In this document: one piece after another, positions 23,763 through 30,913 of the stretch
Layout of the letters: each line of letters opens with the position of its first letter
How positions within the stretch are numbered: the first letter of the stretch is position 1
Assembly (NCBI GenBank): GCA_900544175.1
Contig: UQUN01000018.1
Coordinates: 1 to 55,580 of the forward strand
Direction: 5' to 3'
Source: an uncultured Alistipes sp.
GTDB taxonomy: Bacteria > Bacteroidota > Bacteroidia > Bacteroidales > UBA932
DNA length: 55,580 nucleotides
The notes under the pieces: generated by a model
Told to the model about the DNA's origin: nothing
What the model saw: the letters and a program-made list of their open reading frames with translations, nothing else
The model's database searches: none
Program-made: the position numbers and the translations under genes

Positions 23763-26177
23763 TTATTGTTTGTCATGTCTTGTCCTGCTTCCGAAGTTTA
23801 CGCGCAGTTTTACGTAGAAAGCCCGCCCTGCTTTCTGGAGACTGAAGTTGTCATACAGCTTTGCGTCCGTGAGGTTGCGGCACTCTATGGAAATATTGTA
23901 CCTTCCGTCCTGAATCGAGTATCCTATACTGAGGTTGTGGGACAGCTGCTCGGGTACTGTGCTCTTGGAGGCCGGATCGCCGAACCGTTCCCAGTAAAGG
24001 GGGAAATCATGCTGGTAGTAGCCGTCGTAGGTGACGGTAAGGACGTTGCCGTCTGCAAACAGACCGTGCCATGTGAAGGTGGCGTCGAAATTGGCGAACA
24101 TGTACGGCAGGTTGGGCATGCGCTGGCCGTAGGTGGCGCTTTCCTGCAGGGAATTGCCGGCCACGTAACGTTCGTTGTCCCGCACGTTTATGTTGTTGAA
24201 TGTGCCGCCTATGCTGAACCAGCGGGAAAAACTGTAGCGTGCCGAGATGTTGTATCCGAGAGTCCTGACCCGTCCGTGGTTCTCATAGAAACCGTAGCTC
24301 ATGCCGCTGACCGTGCTCAGTCCTCTCTGGATGTAGTCCTTAGTGTCGCGGTAGATCAATGTGCCTTCCATGTAGACGGCGTGCTTGTGGAACTGTCTGT
24401 TGAAGCTCAGGTTCAGGTTCACGTTGTGGCTGTTCTCAGGACGCAGGTCGGTCTTGCCGGCTTCCAGGTCCTCGTCTCCGAACAGCTCGTCGGTGGTGGG
24501 CAGACGGTAGGCTTTCTCGTAGGAGAGCTTTACCTGCAGGCCCTTGATGATGAAATATGTGCCTGCCGCTCCGTATCCGAACGCATTGGTGGTGCGGCTC
24601 ATGTTGACGTAGTTGCCTACCCCGTCGCTGCTCTGCGAGACAGGGCCCTGGTTGAACTGGTTGTAGTATTTGCCGAAGGCTGTCACGCTCCATCTTTTTG
24701 ATGGCGACAGCATGTACGACAGGCCGGTGATGTTCTTGCGGGTCAGTTTCGGGATGCTGAAGTCCGAGAGCTGGGAGCTGCCGTCCACCTTCGACTGTGT
24801 GGTACGCCTGAAGGAACTCGATACGTGGTTCAGGGTGAAAGAGTGGGCTTTCCCCAGGCGGTGGCCGACGGTGGCGGTCACATTCCAGTTGGTGTTCAGC
24901 GATCTGTTGTCCTGATAGGACTGCTCGCCGCGGCTTCCGGTGTACTTGCGCTCGCCTAACCAGTTGTATTTGTACGATGACGTGTCGATGTTCATCGTGA
25001 TGTTGTGGTTGTAGTTGGTGCTGAGCGTGACATCCAGCCCTTTGGTCAGAAGGTCTCTCTTGCTGTACTCTATCGACGGTACGAAAGAGTGGCCACGGCG
25101 GTGTTTTTCGCCGAATACGATATATTGGTAGACACCTGTCTGTATCTCCTTGTAGAAGTGCGAGTAATTGAATCCGACCAGGAGACGGTCCGCCCACGGC
25201 TTGCCCGTGACACCGATTTTCCCTATGACAGCTTCGTTGTGGAACTGGTCGTTGAACCGTCTTACGTGATATATCTTGTTGCGGTCGGTGCTCTCCGACA
25301 CTCCGTCCTCGCTGAATTCGGTGATGTAGCTGTCTATCCAGTAGCTGTTGTCCGAGAAGTTCTGGAAGGCGTTGATCTCGTAGGTCAGGCCGTTGCGGAA
25401 GGTCTGGTTGAAGTTTACATAGGACTTGTGCGTGTTGAACGAGCCGTAGGTGTAGGATGCATCCAGATTCCATCCCCGTCTCTTTTTGTTCGTCACTATG
25501 TTGATGACTCCTCCAAGTGCATCGGTGCCGAAGCCTACGGGTACCACTCCTTTGTATACTTCGATGCGCTCGGCAAAGTTGACGGGCAGGTTGTTGATGT
25601 CGAATGCAGCTCCGGTGCCTTCCTGCGGCACTCCGTCAATGAATATCTTCACGTGTTTGCCGGAGAATCCGTCCAGTGACAGCTGTGCGTCCGAGCCAAC
25701 GCCTCCCGATTCCCTGAGTTTCAGACCGGGGAGCTGGGCCAGGGCCTCGCCCAGATTCTTGCTGCTGTTGTGCATTTCCTTGACGCTCAGGTCCATCGCA
25801 TTGAAAGCGGAACGCTGTACGTGACTTGACCTTTTGGATACTACAACAACTTCGTCCAGCTGGTGTCTGTCGTATTCAAGCCTGAAGGTTCTGACCGTGC
25901 TGTCCTTGCCGGAAAGGGTCACTTCTTCTTCGACAGTTTCGAATCCCATAGCTTTGATGACAAGTATGTATGTGCCTGCCTGAGCATTCAGATGGAAAAA
26001 GCCTTTTCCGTCAGGGACGCACCAGAACTTTGTTCCCTTGAGATAGACATCGGCAAAGTCTATCGGGCTTTTGTCATCTGCGGATATTATTCTTCCGGAC
26101 AATTCAGCCATTTCCTGTGCCGTGGCAGAGATGTGCATAAGCATGCAGATCAGTGTGAGGACGCAGTATCTGTTCAT
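23763..26177 (-). CDS. xusA: TonB-dependent receptor for siderophore uptake (XusA-like)
   Basis: 804 residues. A signal peptide (about 1-20) leads into a carboxypeptidase-regulatory-like domain (about 25-105; LSGRIISADDKSPIDFADVYLKG, a TonB-receptor hallmark in Bacteroidota). The plug domain follows (about 125-230; ALAQLPGLKLRESGG and DALGGVINIVTNKK), then a 22-strand beta-barrel ending with the typical F..GR.FYVKLRVNF strand. It lacks the SusC-type long N-terminal extension and has no SusD partner, so it is a metal/siderophore-type receptor. The next genes encode DUF4374 and PepSY proteins, so the operon is xusABC-like. It has a strong divergent promoter; a Fur-like site could not be identified with confidence. 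Confidence 0.88.
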   Translation of the reverse strand: MNRYCVLTLICMLMHISATAQEMAELSGRIISADDKSPIDFADVYLKGTKFWCVPDGKGFFHLNAQAGTYILVIKAMGFETVEEEVTLSGKDSTVRTFRLEYDRHQLDEVVVVSKRSSHVQRSAFNAMDLSVKEMHNSSKNLGEALAQLPGLKLRESGGVGSDAQLSLDGFSGKHVKIFIDGVPQEGTGAAFDINNLPVNFAERIEVYKGVVPVGFGTDALGGVINIVTNKKRRGWNLDASYTYGSFNTHKSYVNFNQTFRNGLTYEINAFQNFSDNSYWIDSYITEFSEDGVSESTDRNKIYHVRRFNDQFHNEAVIGKIGVTGKPWADRLLVGFNYSHFYKEIQTGVYQYIVFGEKHRRGHSFVPSIEYSKRDLLTKGLDVTLSTNYNHNITMNIDTSSYKYNWLGERKYTGSRGEQSYQDNRSLNTNWNVTATVGHRLGKAHSFTLNHVSSSFRRTTQSKVDGSSQLSDFSIPKLTRKNITGLSYMLSPSKRWSVTAFGKYYNQFNQGPVSQSSDGVGNYVNMSRTTNAFGYGAAGTYFIIKGLQVKLSYEKAYRLPTTDELFGDEDLEAGKTDLRPENSHNVNLNLSFNRQFHKHAVYMEGTLIYRDTKDYIQRGLSTVSGMSYGFYENHGRVRTLGYNISARYSFSRWFSIGGTFNNINVRDNERYVAGNSLQESATYGQRMPNLPYMFANFDATFTWHGLFADGNVLTVTYDGYYQHDFPLYWERFGDPASKSTVPEQLSHNLSIGYSIQDGRYNISIECRNLTDAKLYDNFSLQKAGRAFYVKLRVNFGSRTRHDKQ

Positions 26178-26216
26178 TTAAATAAGGTTCTCGAATGTAA
26201 TTTTCAAATTGCGCTG

Positions 26217-26247
26217 CAAAGATACGGCTGTGCCTTTTATGCCGCAA
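26217..26247 (-). promoter_or_regulatory. Promoter of the xusABC operon
   Basis: On the minus strand TTG (26247-26245), a 20-base spacer and TATCTTTG (26224-26217) match the Bacteroidota promoter exactly. It lies 40 bases before the xusA start at 26177. Confidence 0.75.
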
Positions 26248-26297
26248 TCGCTAAAAAATGGAGATTATTCCGTGCAATTTCCGCCATTTTATCCCTA

Positions 26298-26330
26298 TTT
26301 GTTGGTAATGGGAGAAACTTTTTATATTTG
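26298..26330 (+). promoter_or_regulatory. Promoter of the BASS transporter gene
   Basis: TTTG (26298-26301), 21 bases, TATATTTG (26323-26330), 25 bases before the ATG at 26356. It is divergent from the xusABC promoter. Confidence 0.7.
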
Positions 26331-26355
26331 CGCGAAACATTGATACAGTGACCGG

Positions 26356-27237
26356 ATGAATACCGTATGGATAGTGATGCCGATTCTTATCGTGCTGATG
26401 TTCCTGCTCGGAACAGACCTTAATGCCAGAGCATTTGCGGACGTTGCCCGCAAGCCCCGCGCCGTGCTTCTCGGCATGCTGGGGCAGATAGTCTTGCTGC
26501 CGCTGCTGGCTTTCGGGGTGGCTTCGGTGCTGGACCTCAGTCCCGTCTACTTCATGGGACTGGTCTTAGTGGCCTGTTGCCCTGGAGGCAGCTCCTCCAA
26601 TGTGTTTTCGATGCTGGCAAGGGGGGATGTGGCCCTGTCCGTGACCCTGACTGCGATAAGCAGCGTGATAACCCTGTTTACCCTGCCGGTCATCATGGAG
26701 GTGGTGTCGCGGTTCGTGTCGGAGCAGTCGGGGGTGGATGTCAGCCTGCCGGTGGGCAAGCTCGTGGTACAGAACTTAGTACTGCTCTTCGTGCCTATTC
26801 TGGCAGGGGCTCTTTTCCACCGTTTCCGTCCGGAGGCCGCGGCCAAGGTGAGCAGAGTCCTCGGCAAAGCCGCATTTCCGGCTCTGATGTTCCTCGCGCT
26901 GGTGTTTTTCCTGCAGTATCCTCGCGAGATAGTGGACAACCTGTCCGTTCTCGGACTGGCCGCCGGAGCCCTCATCCTGCTGGCTATGCTGTGCAGTTCC
27001 TTGCTTTCCAGGCTCGGAGATTCCACTCCTGCCGTCCGCCGCACCATTGTCATAGAAGTCGGAATGCAGAATGCCGCACAGGCCATTGCCATAGCCACCT
27101 CCCCGTTTATCTTCAACAGCGGAGAGATGGCCATACCCGCCATCATATATGCCCTGCTGATGAATGTGATACTGCTGACTTATGTTTTCGCCATACGCCG
27201 CAGGACTGTGAGGGCCGGGGAGGGCTCTTTGGGATGA
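26356..27237 (+). CDS. Bile acid:sodium symporter (BASS) family transporter
   Basis: 293 residues with nine to ten membrane helices and no signal peptide. The family signature is the discontinuous helix region VLVACCPGGSSSNVFSMLA (about 72-90), matching the GG-S-SN cation-binding motif, and, in the second repeat, IEVGMQNAAQAIAI (about 235-250). BASS proteins move organic anions (bile acids, pantoate, pyruvate and others) with sodium; the ligand here is unknown. The gene has its own promoter, and the next gene starts 71 bases downstream without an obvious promoter. Confidence 0.88.
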   Translation: MNTVWIVMPILIVLMFLLGTDLNARAFADVARKPRAVLLGMLGQIVLLPLLAFGVASVLDLSPVYFMGLVLVACCPGGSSSNVFSMLARGDVALSVTLTAISSVITLFTLPVIMEVVSRFVSEQSGVDVSLPVGKLVVQNLVLLFVPILAGALFHRFRPEAAAKVSRVLGKAAFPALMFLALVFFLQYPREIVDNLSVLGLAAGALILLAMLCSSLLSRLGDSTPAVRRTIVIEVGMQNAAQAIAIATSPFIFNSGEMAIPAIIYALLMNVILLTYVFAIRRRTVRAGEGSLG

Positions 27238-27308
27238 GCCGGATTGCATGCTGATTTAAAGGTATGCCGGCACTTCGGTAGAGAATAATATGAAAAAATA
27301 AAAACATC

Positions 27309-28829
27309 ATGGGCAGAAAAAATAGAATATATCTGAAGGACTGGCTGATATACAAGCCATATACTGTTTCGGACCAGGTTGACAGGTACTATGTCGGTTT
27401 GGCGAACGAGGTGATGAATCTGTTGGAGAACTCTGAGGTGTCCGGGTTTTTCAGCGGGCATCCCGAACTGATGAGGAGGGCCGGGATGTATTTTGCGATG
27501 TGGTTCGAGGATATATGCTCGGGAGTGGGCATATGGAGGACGGTCAATGAGGAGTGCGTCAAGAGATACGGCGTTCTGCTGCCGTTTTACGATATGTCGG
27601 AATATTACGAGGGAGAGGTCAATGTTCAGGACACGGCATTGCTCTTGTGGAATTTCTTGCAGATTTACAATGAGCACGACAGTGTCATAAATCCTGAAAA
27701 TCCTGGATTGATGGAAACGGCGTGCAGCCTGGCCGGTTTGTTCGACGGGGAGTATGAGACAGCACCGGAGAATGTGCGTCTGTATGAGTTCGTGCATAAT
27801 CCGCTTGTGTCGGACGACTGGTGGAAGTGCCGCGAACTGATAGAGTGGTTTCATATGTCGTCCTATGTGTTTATAGACTCGGACGATGAGCTTGCAGGCA
27901 GTGCTGAGGAGCAGATAGACATGAACTGTGGTAGCGAACATCTGAGTGCGCAGTTATACGTGCTGAAACTGGAACAGATATTCAACTACCGCTATAATCT
28001 GCTTTCTCTTACAGCTGCGCAGTGGTGCGGCAGGATAAGACGGGATTCTGTCTTCGAGACCGTCCACCGCAGCCCGGTCTCGTATTATTTGTATAAGGGC
28101 GAAGCGGATGCGGAGAGGATTGTGCTTTACGACCTGGTTGGTGATGTGGAGTATGCCGTGGAGAGGGGCTCTTTCAACTGGGACAGTATTCCGGTCATTT
28201 TGGGAGATGCCAAGGCCGGAGAGACAGTATTCATCACCAATCTGGTCCGTTTCAAAGACAGGTATTATGTTGCCGGAGTCATCTTCCCTGAGGGGAAAGA
28301 CAAAGTTGTTGAGAACGTGAGAATGGCCCGTGAGAAGAAAAGTCTGAAAGAACAGCAGAAAGATCTGTATCCGGTGTTTCTGAAAGCCTCCAAAGGACAG
28401 CCGGCTGTGTTTGTCAAGGACAGTGCCGGACTAAGGTCTTTCTATGAGAAGAATATGGGCTTCAATCTAAAAGACGGTGTCAAGATGCCGGACGTGCCTG
28501 TATGGGCTGCGTGTGTCACGGTGTACTGTGATCCGGTCAGCGGCATGTATGTATCCATGAGAGGAGGAGAATGTGTGGCATTGCCCTCCAATCATTTCTA
28601 CGATAAAGAGGTTGCGAAGGACCAGGCATTGTCGTTTTATTATGATGGCGGCATGGTGACTTATTGGACTGCCTGCCTCCTGCATGACAGCAACCTGCTT
28701 CCTGATGCCGCTCTCAACAGTCTCAAAGGCTACGAATACGGACGGGATTTCCTTCATCGCAACGGGAGGTTTTTCCTGGACTATTTTTACGGATGCTGCC
28801 GGGAGTACGATTATGACCCTTATCAGTAG
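27309..28829 (+). CDS. Uncharacterised protein, possibly DUF3843
   Basis: 506 residues, no signal peptide or membrane helix, so cytoplasmic. The start MGRKNRIYLKDWLIYKPY and the overall helical N-terminal half resemble the Bacteroidota family DUF3843, whose function is unknown. I recall the family only approximately, so the match is tentative. The C-terminal part has several aromatic-rich stretches (WTACLLHDSN, DYFYGCCREYDYD) and no catalytic motif that I recognise. The HD-domain gene begins 8 bases after its stop, so the two are co-transcribed. Association with an alarmone-hydrolase-like protein hints at a stress or housekeeping role, but this is weak evidence. Confidence 0.6.
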   Translation: MGRKNRIYLKDWLIYKPYTVSDQVDRYYVGLANEVMNLLENSEVSGFFSGHPELMRRAGMYFAMWFEDICSGVGIWRTVNEECVKRYGVLLPFYDMSEYYEGEVNVQDTALLLWNFLQIYNEHDSVINPENPGLMETACSLAGLFDGEYETAPENVRLYEFVHNPLVSDDWWKCRELIEWFHMSSYVFIDSDDELAGSAEEQIDMNCGSEHLSAQLYVLKLEQIFNYRYNLLSLTAAQWCGRIRRDSVFETVHRSPVSYYLYKGEADAERIVLYDLVGDVEYAVERGSFNWDSIPVILGDAKAGETVFITNLVRFKDRYYVAGVIFPEGKDKVVENVRMAREKKSLKEQQKDLYPVFLKASKGQPAVFVKDSAGLRSFYEKNMGFNLKDGVKMPDVPVWAACVTVYCDPVSGMYVSMRGGECVALPSNHFYDKEVAKDQALSFYYDGGMVTYWTACLLHDSNLLPDAALNSLKGYEYGRDFLHRNGRFFLDYFYGCCREYDYDPYQ

Positions 28830-28837
28830 GATGCTCT

Positions 28838-29314
28838 ATGACGATTGAAGAAACTTTGCAGATTGCACTGGATGCGCACATGGGTCAGAAGGACCTGGAC
28901 GGGATGCCTGTTGTCCTGCATCCTATTGCGGTTGGGCTTATGGGCTGTAATGATGCTGAGACCAAGACGGGTTTCCTGCATGATGTGGTGGAGGATACGG
29001 GTTTGACCCTTGACGACTTACGGCAGAAGGGTGTGGACGGGGATGTGGTTGCAGCCTTGGAACTGCTGACACACAGGGATGAAGAGGACTACTTTGAGTA
29101 TGTTCGCAGGATTGCGGAGTCCGGCAACATCACGGCCATCCATGTGAAGATTAACGACTTGAGACACAATCTTGAAAGGGGACTCAAGACCTATGCCCGC
29201 GCCGAGGAGCAGGGCAACACGGCCATGATGGAGCGTCTTGCCCGTATCAATGACAAGCACCGCAAGGCGCTGCATTTGCTTGAGGCTGCCGGATGTGGAA
29301 CGCAGTGTGAATGA
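28838..29314 (+). CDS. HD-domain protein related to (p)ppGpp hydrolases (MESH1-like)
   Basis: 158 residues, the size of a small alarmone hydrolase. The metal-binding pattern of the RelA/SpoT hydrolase domain is present: an upstream His (MPVVLHPIAVGL), the HD pair in GFLHDVVEDTGLTLDDL, and AIHVKINDLRHNLERG, which corresponds to the VKLADRLHN segment, here with N-D in place of A-D. No synthetase domain is present. It could hydrolyse (p)ppGpp or another nucleotide; this is inferred from the family. It sits 8 bases after the DUF3843-like gene. A long hairpin at 29355-29416 follows and may end the transcript. Confidence 0.8.
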   Translation: MTIEETLQIALDAHMGQKDLDGMPVVLHPIAVGLMGCNDAETKTGFLHDVVEDTGLTLDDLRQKGVDGDVVAALELLTHRDEEDYFEYVRRIAESGNITAIHVKINDLRHNLERGLKTYARAEEQGNTAMMERLARINDKHRKALHLLEAAGCGTQCE

Positions 29315-29354
29315 AAATGCAGTACGTTTTGTAATAATTTGATTATTAGCGGTA

Positions 29355-29416
29355 TATAAAACAGCATGCAATTCTCGGGCCTTCGTGAGGCGGTGAAAAA
29401 TGCATGCTGTTTTATA
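29355..29416. repeat. Long palindrome of the interspersed hairpin family
   Basis: Left arm 29355-29376 and right arm 29395-29416 are inverted copies of 22 bases with two mismatches (core AAAACAGCATGCA / TGCATGCTGTTTT). The 18-base centre holds a smaller stem, GCCT/AGGC. It may terminate the upstream HD-gene transcript, but it has no T-run. Half elements and full copies of the same family occur at 29438-29460 and 35434-35670. Confidence 0.7.
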
Positions 29417-29437
29417 ATGTCCTTACAATAAGGTACT

Positions 29438-29460
29438 TGTGAAAAGGTCTGCATTTCCCG
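29438..29460 (+). repeat. Half element of the same palindrome family
   Basis: TGTGAAAAGGTCTGCATTTC matches the left half (AAAAGGnCTGCAwTT) seen at 35482-35498 and 35645-35663. There is no matching right arm downstream. Between here and the tRNA terminator (29461-29588) I see no gene. Confidence 0.5.
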
Positions 29461-29588
29461 ATATCCAAAGAGTTTTTTAGTTAGATTGATATTACCTTCA
29501 GTATTAGACCCGTCTCCTGAATTGTTCTCTCATGTCTTTGATAAGAGTCAGAAATAGTAATATATTAGTACACCTCGATAAAATAAAA

Positions 29589-29620
29589 AAAGCCACTTAA
29601 TCAAGCGATTAGGTGGCTTT
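29589..29620 (-). terminator. Terminator of tRNA-Leu
   Basis: AAAGCCACTTAATC (29589-29602) pairs with GATTAGGTGGCTTT (29607-29620) with one G-T pair. On the minus strand it is followed by a run of Ts, five bases after the tRNA 3' end. Confidence 0.85.
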
Positions 29621-29625
29621 CTGTG

Positions 29626-29709
29626 TACCCGGAGCCGGGGTCGAACCGGCACATCCTTTCGGACATTGGTGTTTGAGACCAACGCGTCTACCGATTCCGC
29701 CATCCGGGC
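29626..29709 (-). tRNA. tRNA-Leu (CAA)
   Basis: 84 bases on the minus strand. The acceptor stem GCCCGGA pairs with TCCGGGT (first pair G-T), the discriminator is A, the anticodon loop CTCAAAC is flanked by TTGGT/ACCAA (anticodon CAA), and there is a long variable arm and the T-loop GGTTCGACC. The length and long variable arm fit class II tRNA-Leu. The 3' CCA is not encoded. Confidence 0.95.
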
Positions 29710-29745
29710 AAGATACGGGATGCGTCTGCATCAGGTATTGGACTG

Positions 29746-29775
29746 CAAAGGTAGAAAAAAATGTTACATTTGCAA
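29746..29775 (-). promoter_or_regulatory. Promoter of tRNA-Leu
   Basis: On the minus strand TTG (29775-29773), 19 bases, TACCTTTG (29753-29746), about 37 bases upstream of the tRNA 5' end at 29709. It overlaps the divergent aroB promoter. Confidence 0.75.
29765..29772 (+). promoter_or_regulatory. -7 element of the aroB operon
   Basis: TACATTTG matches TAnnTTTG exactly, 40 bases before the aroB ATG at 29813. The -33 region is weak (TTG at 29738-29740 is 24 bases away). It lies inside the tRNA-Leu promoter on the other strand. Confidence 0.5.
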
Positions 29776-29812
29776 TGTGTATTGCTTAAAACGGATATAA
29801 AGGATATCTCGG

Positions 29813-30913
29813 ATGGACAATGTTGTTTTCGGTCAGGCGGCGCAATGGATCTGCGATACGGCATGGAATGCCCCTGAAGAAATACGTAGGAGGGGGATAT
29901 TTGCCGTGGTGGACACCAATGTTGCGGGGAGATTCGCTCCGGTGCTCGAGGCTGCCGGCATAGAGTGGATGCCGTTCCGTGCCTGCGAGGAGAATAAGTC
30001 TCTGGACAGCATGCAGGAGATCATCGGATGGCTGCTGGAGAGTGAGGCGGACAGGGGCGCGCTGCTGCTGGGTATAGGCGGCGGTGTGACAACAGATATT
30101 ACCGGCTTTACGGCTTCGGTGTACAAGCGCGGTATGGGATATGCTCTGGTCCCTACTACGCTGCTGGCTCAGGTCGATGCTGCGATAGGAGGCAAGACTG
30201 GGGTGAATTTCCACGGTTACAAGAATATGATAGGAACGTTCGGGATTCCGGAGACGGTTCTGGTGGACCCGTCGGTGCTGGGAACCATGTCGGAGAGGGA
30301 ATGGCATTCCGGTATGGCGGAGGTGCTCAAGACTCTGATCATAGGTGACGGGGCGATGTACGGCGAGGCGGTGGAGTGGTACGGCGGACGGTGTACGAAA
30401 AAAGGTGGTTGTGATGGTGAGGTCCTGGACAGGATTATCCGCCGCTGTATAGAGATCAAGTCGGCAATCGTGGATGCGGACCGTAGGGAAAATGGGGAGA
30501 GGATGAAGCTCAATCTGGGTCATACTCTCGGTCATGCGATAGAGTCGGTCTGCATGGCTTGCGGAGAGACGGGATGTCAGAGGGAGGTGCTTTCCCATGG
30601 AGAAGCGGTCGCTGCCGGAATTATCGCCGCAGCGGAAATTTCTGTTAGAAAAGGTGTGCTGGAAGAGAGTACAGCAAGGGCTATTGTAAATGATTTCAAA
30701 TCAATTGGATACAGGGGTATCTTGGAAATTGCCGGTGTCTGTGCCGGCATTCCGGAAGGGGAAATGGCTGCAAAATTATCGGACTTTGTGCTGAATGATA
30801 AGAAACGTAAGGAAGATTTTATTAATTTTGTCCTGATTCGCGATATCGGCTCTGTGACGGTGGCGCCGTTGAGCGTGAGAGAAATGCAAGAGATTGTCTA
30901 TGATTTGTATTAG
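29813..30913 (+). CDS. aroB: 3-dehydroquinate synthase
   Basis: 366 residues, normal length. It converts DAHP to 3-dehydroquinate, the second step of the shikimate pathway, in the cytoplasm, using NAD+ and a divalent metal. Key family motifs are seen: the glycine-rich GIGGGVTTDITGFTASVYKRG region, PTTLLAQVDAAIGGKTGVN, the metal-ligand segment LNLGHTLGHAIE, and the LSHGEAVAAG His. The first gene of an aroB, aroDA, aroC cluster, it overlaps the next gene by 14 bases. Its -7 element is shared in space with the tRNA-Leu promoter on the other strand. Confidence 0.95.
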   Translation: MDNVVFGQAAQWICDTAWNAPEEIRRRGIFAVVDTNVAGRFAPVLEAAGIEWMPFRACEENKSLDSMQEIIGWLLESEADRGALLLGIGGGVTTDITGFTASVYKRGMGYALVPTTLLAQVDAAIGGKTGVNFHGYKNMIGTFGIPETVLVDPSVLGTMSEREWHSGMAEVLKTLIIGDGAMYGEAVEWYGGRCTKKGGCDGEVLDRIIRRCIEIKSAIVDADRRENGERMKLNLGHTLGHAIESVCMACGETGCQREVLSHGEAVAAGIIAAAEISVRKGVLEESTARAIVNDFKSIGYRGILEIAGVCAGIPEGEMAAKLSDFVLNDKKRKEDFINFVLIRDIGSVTVAPLSVREMQEIVYDLY

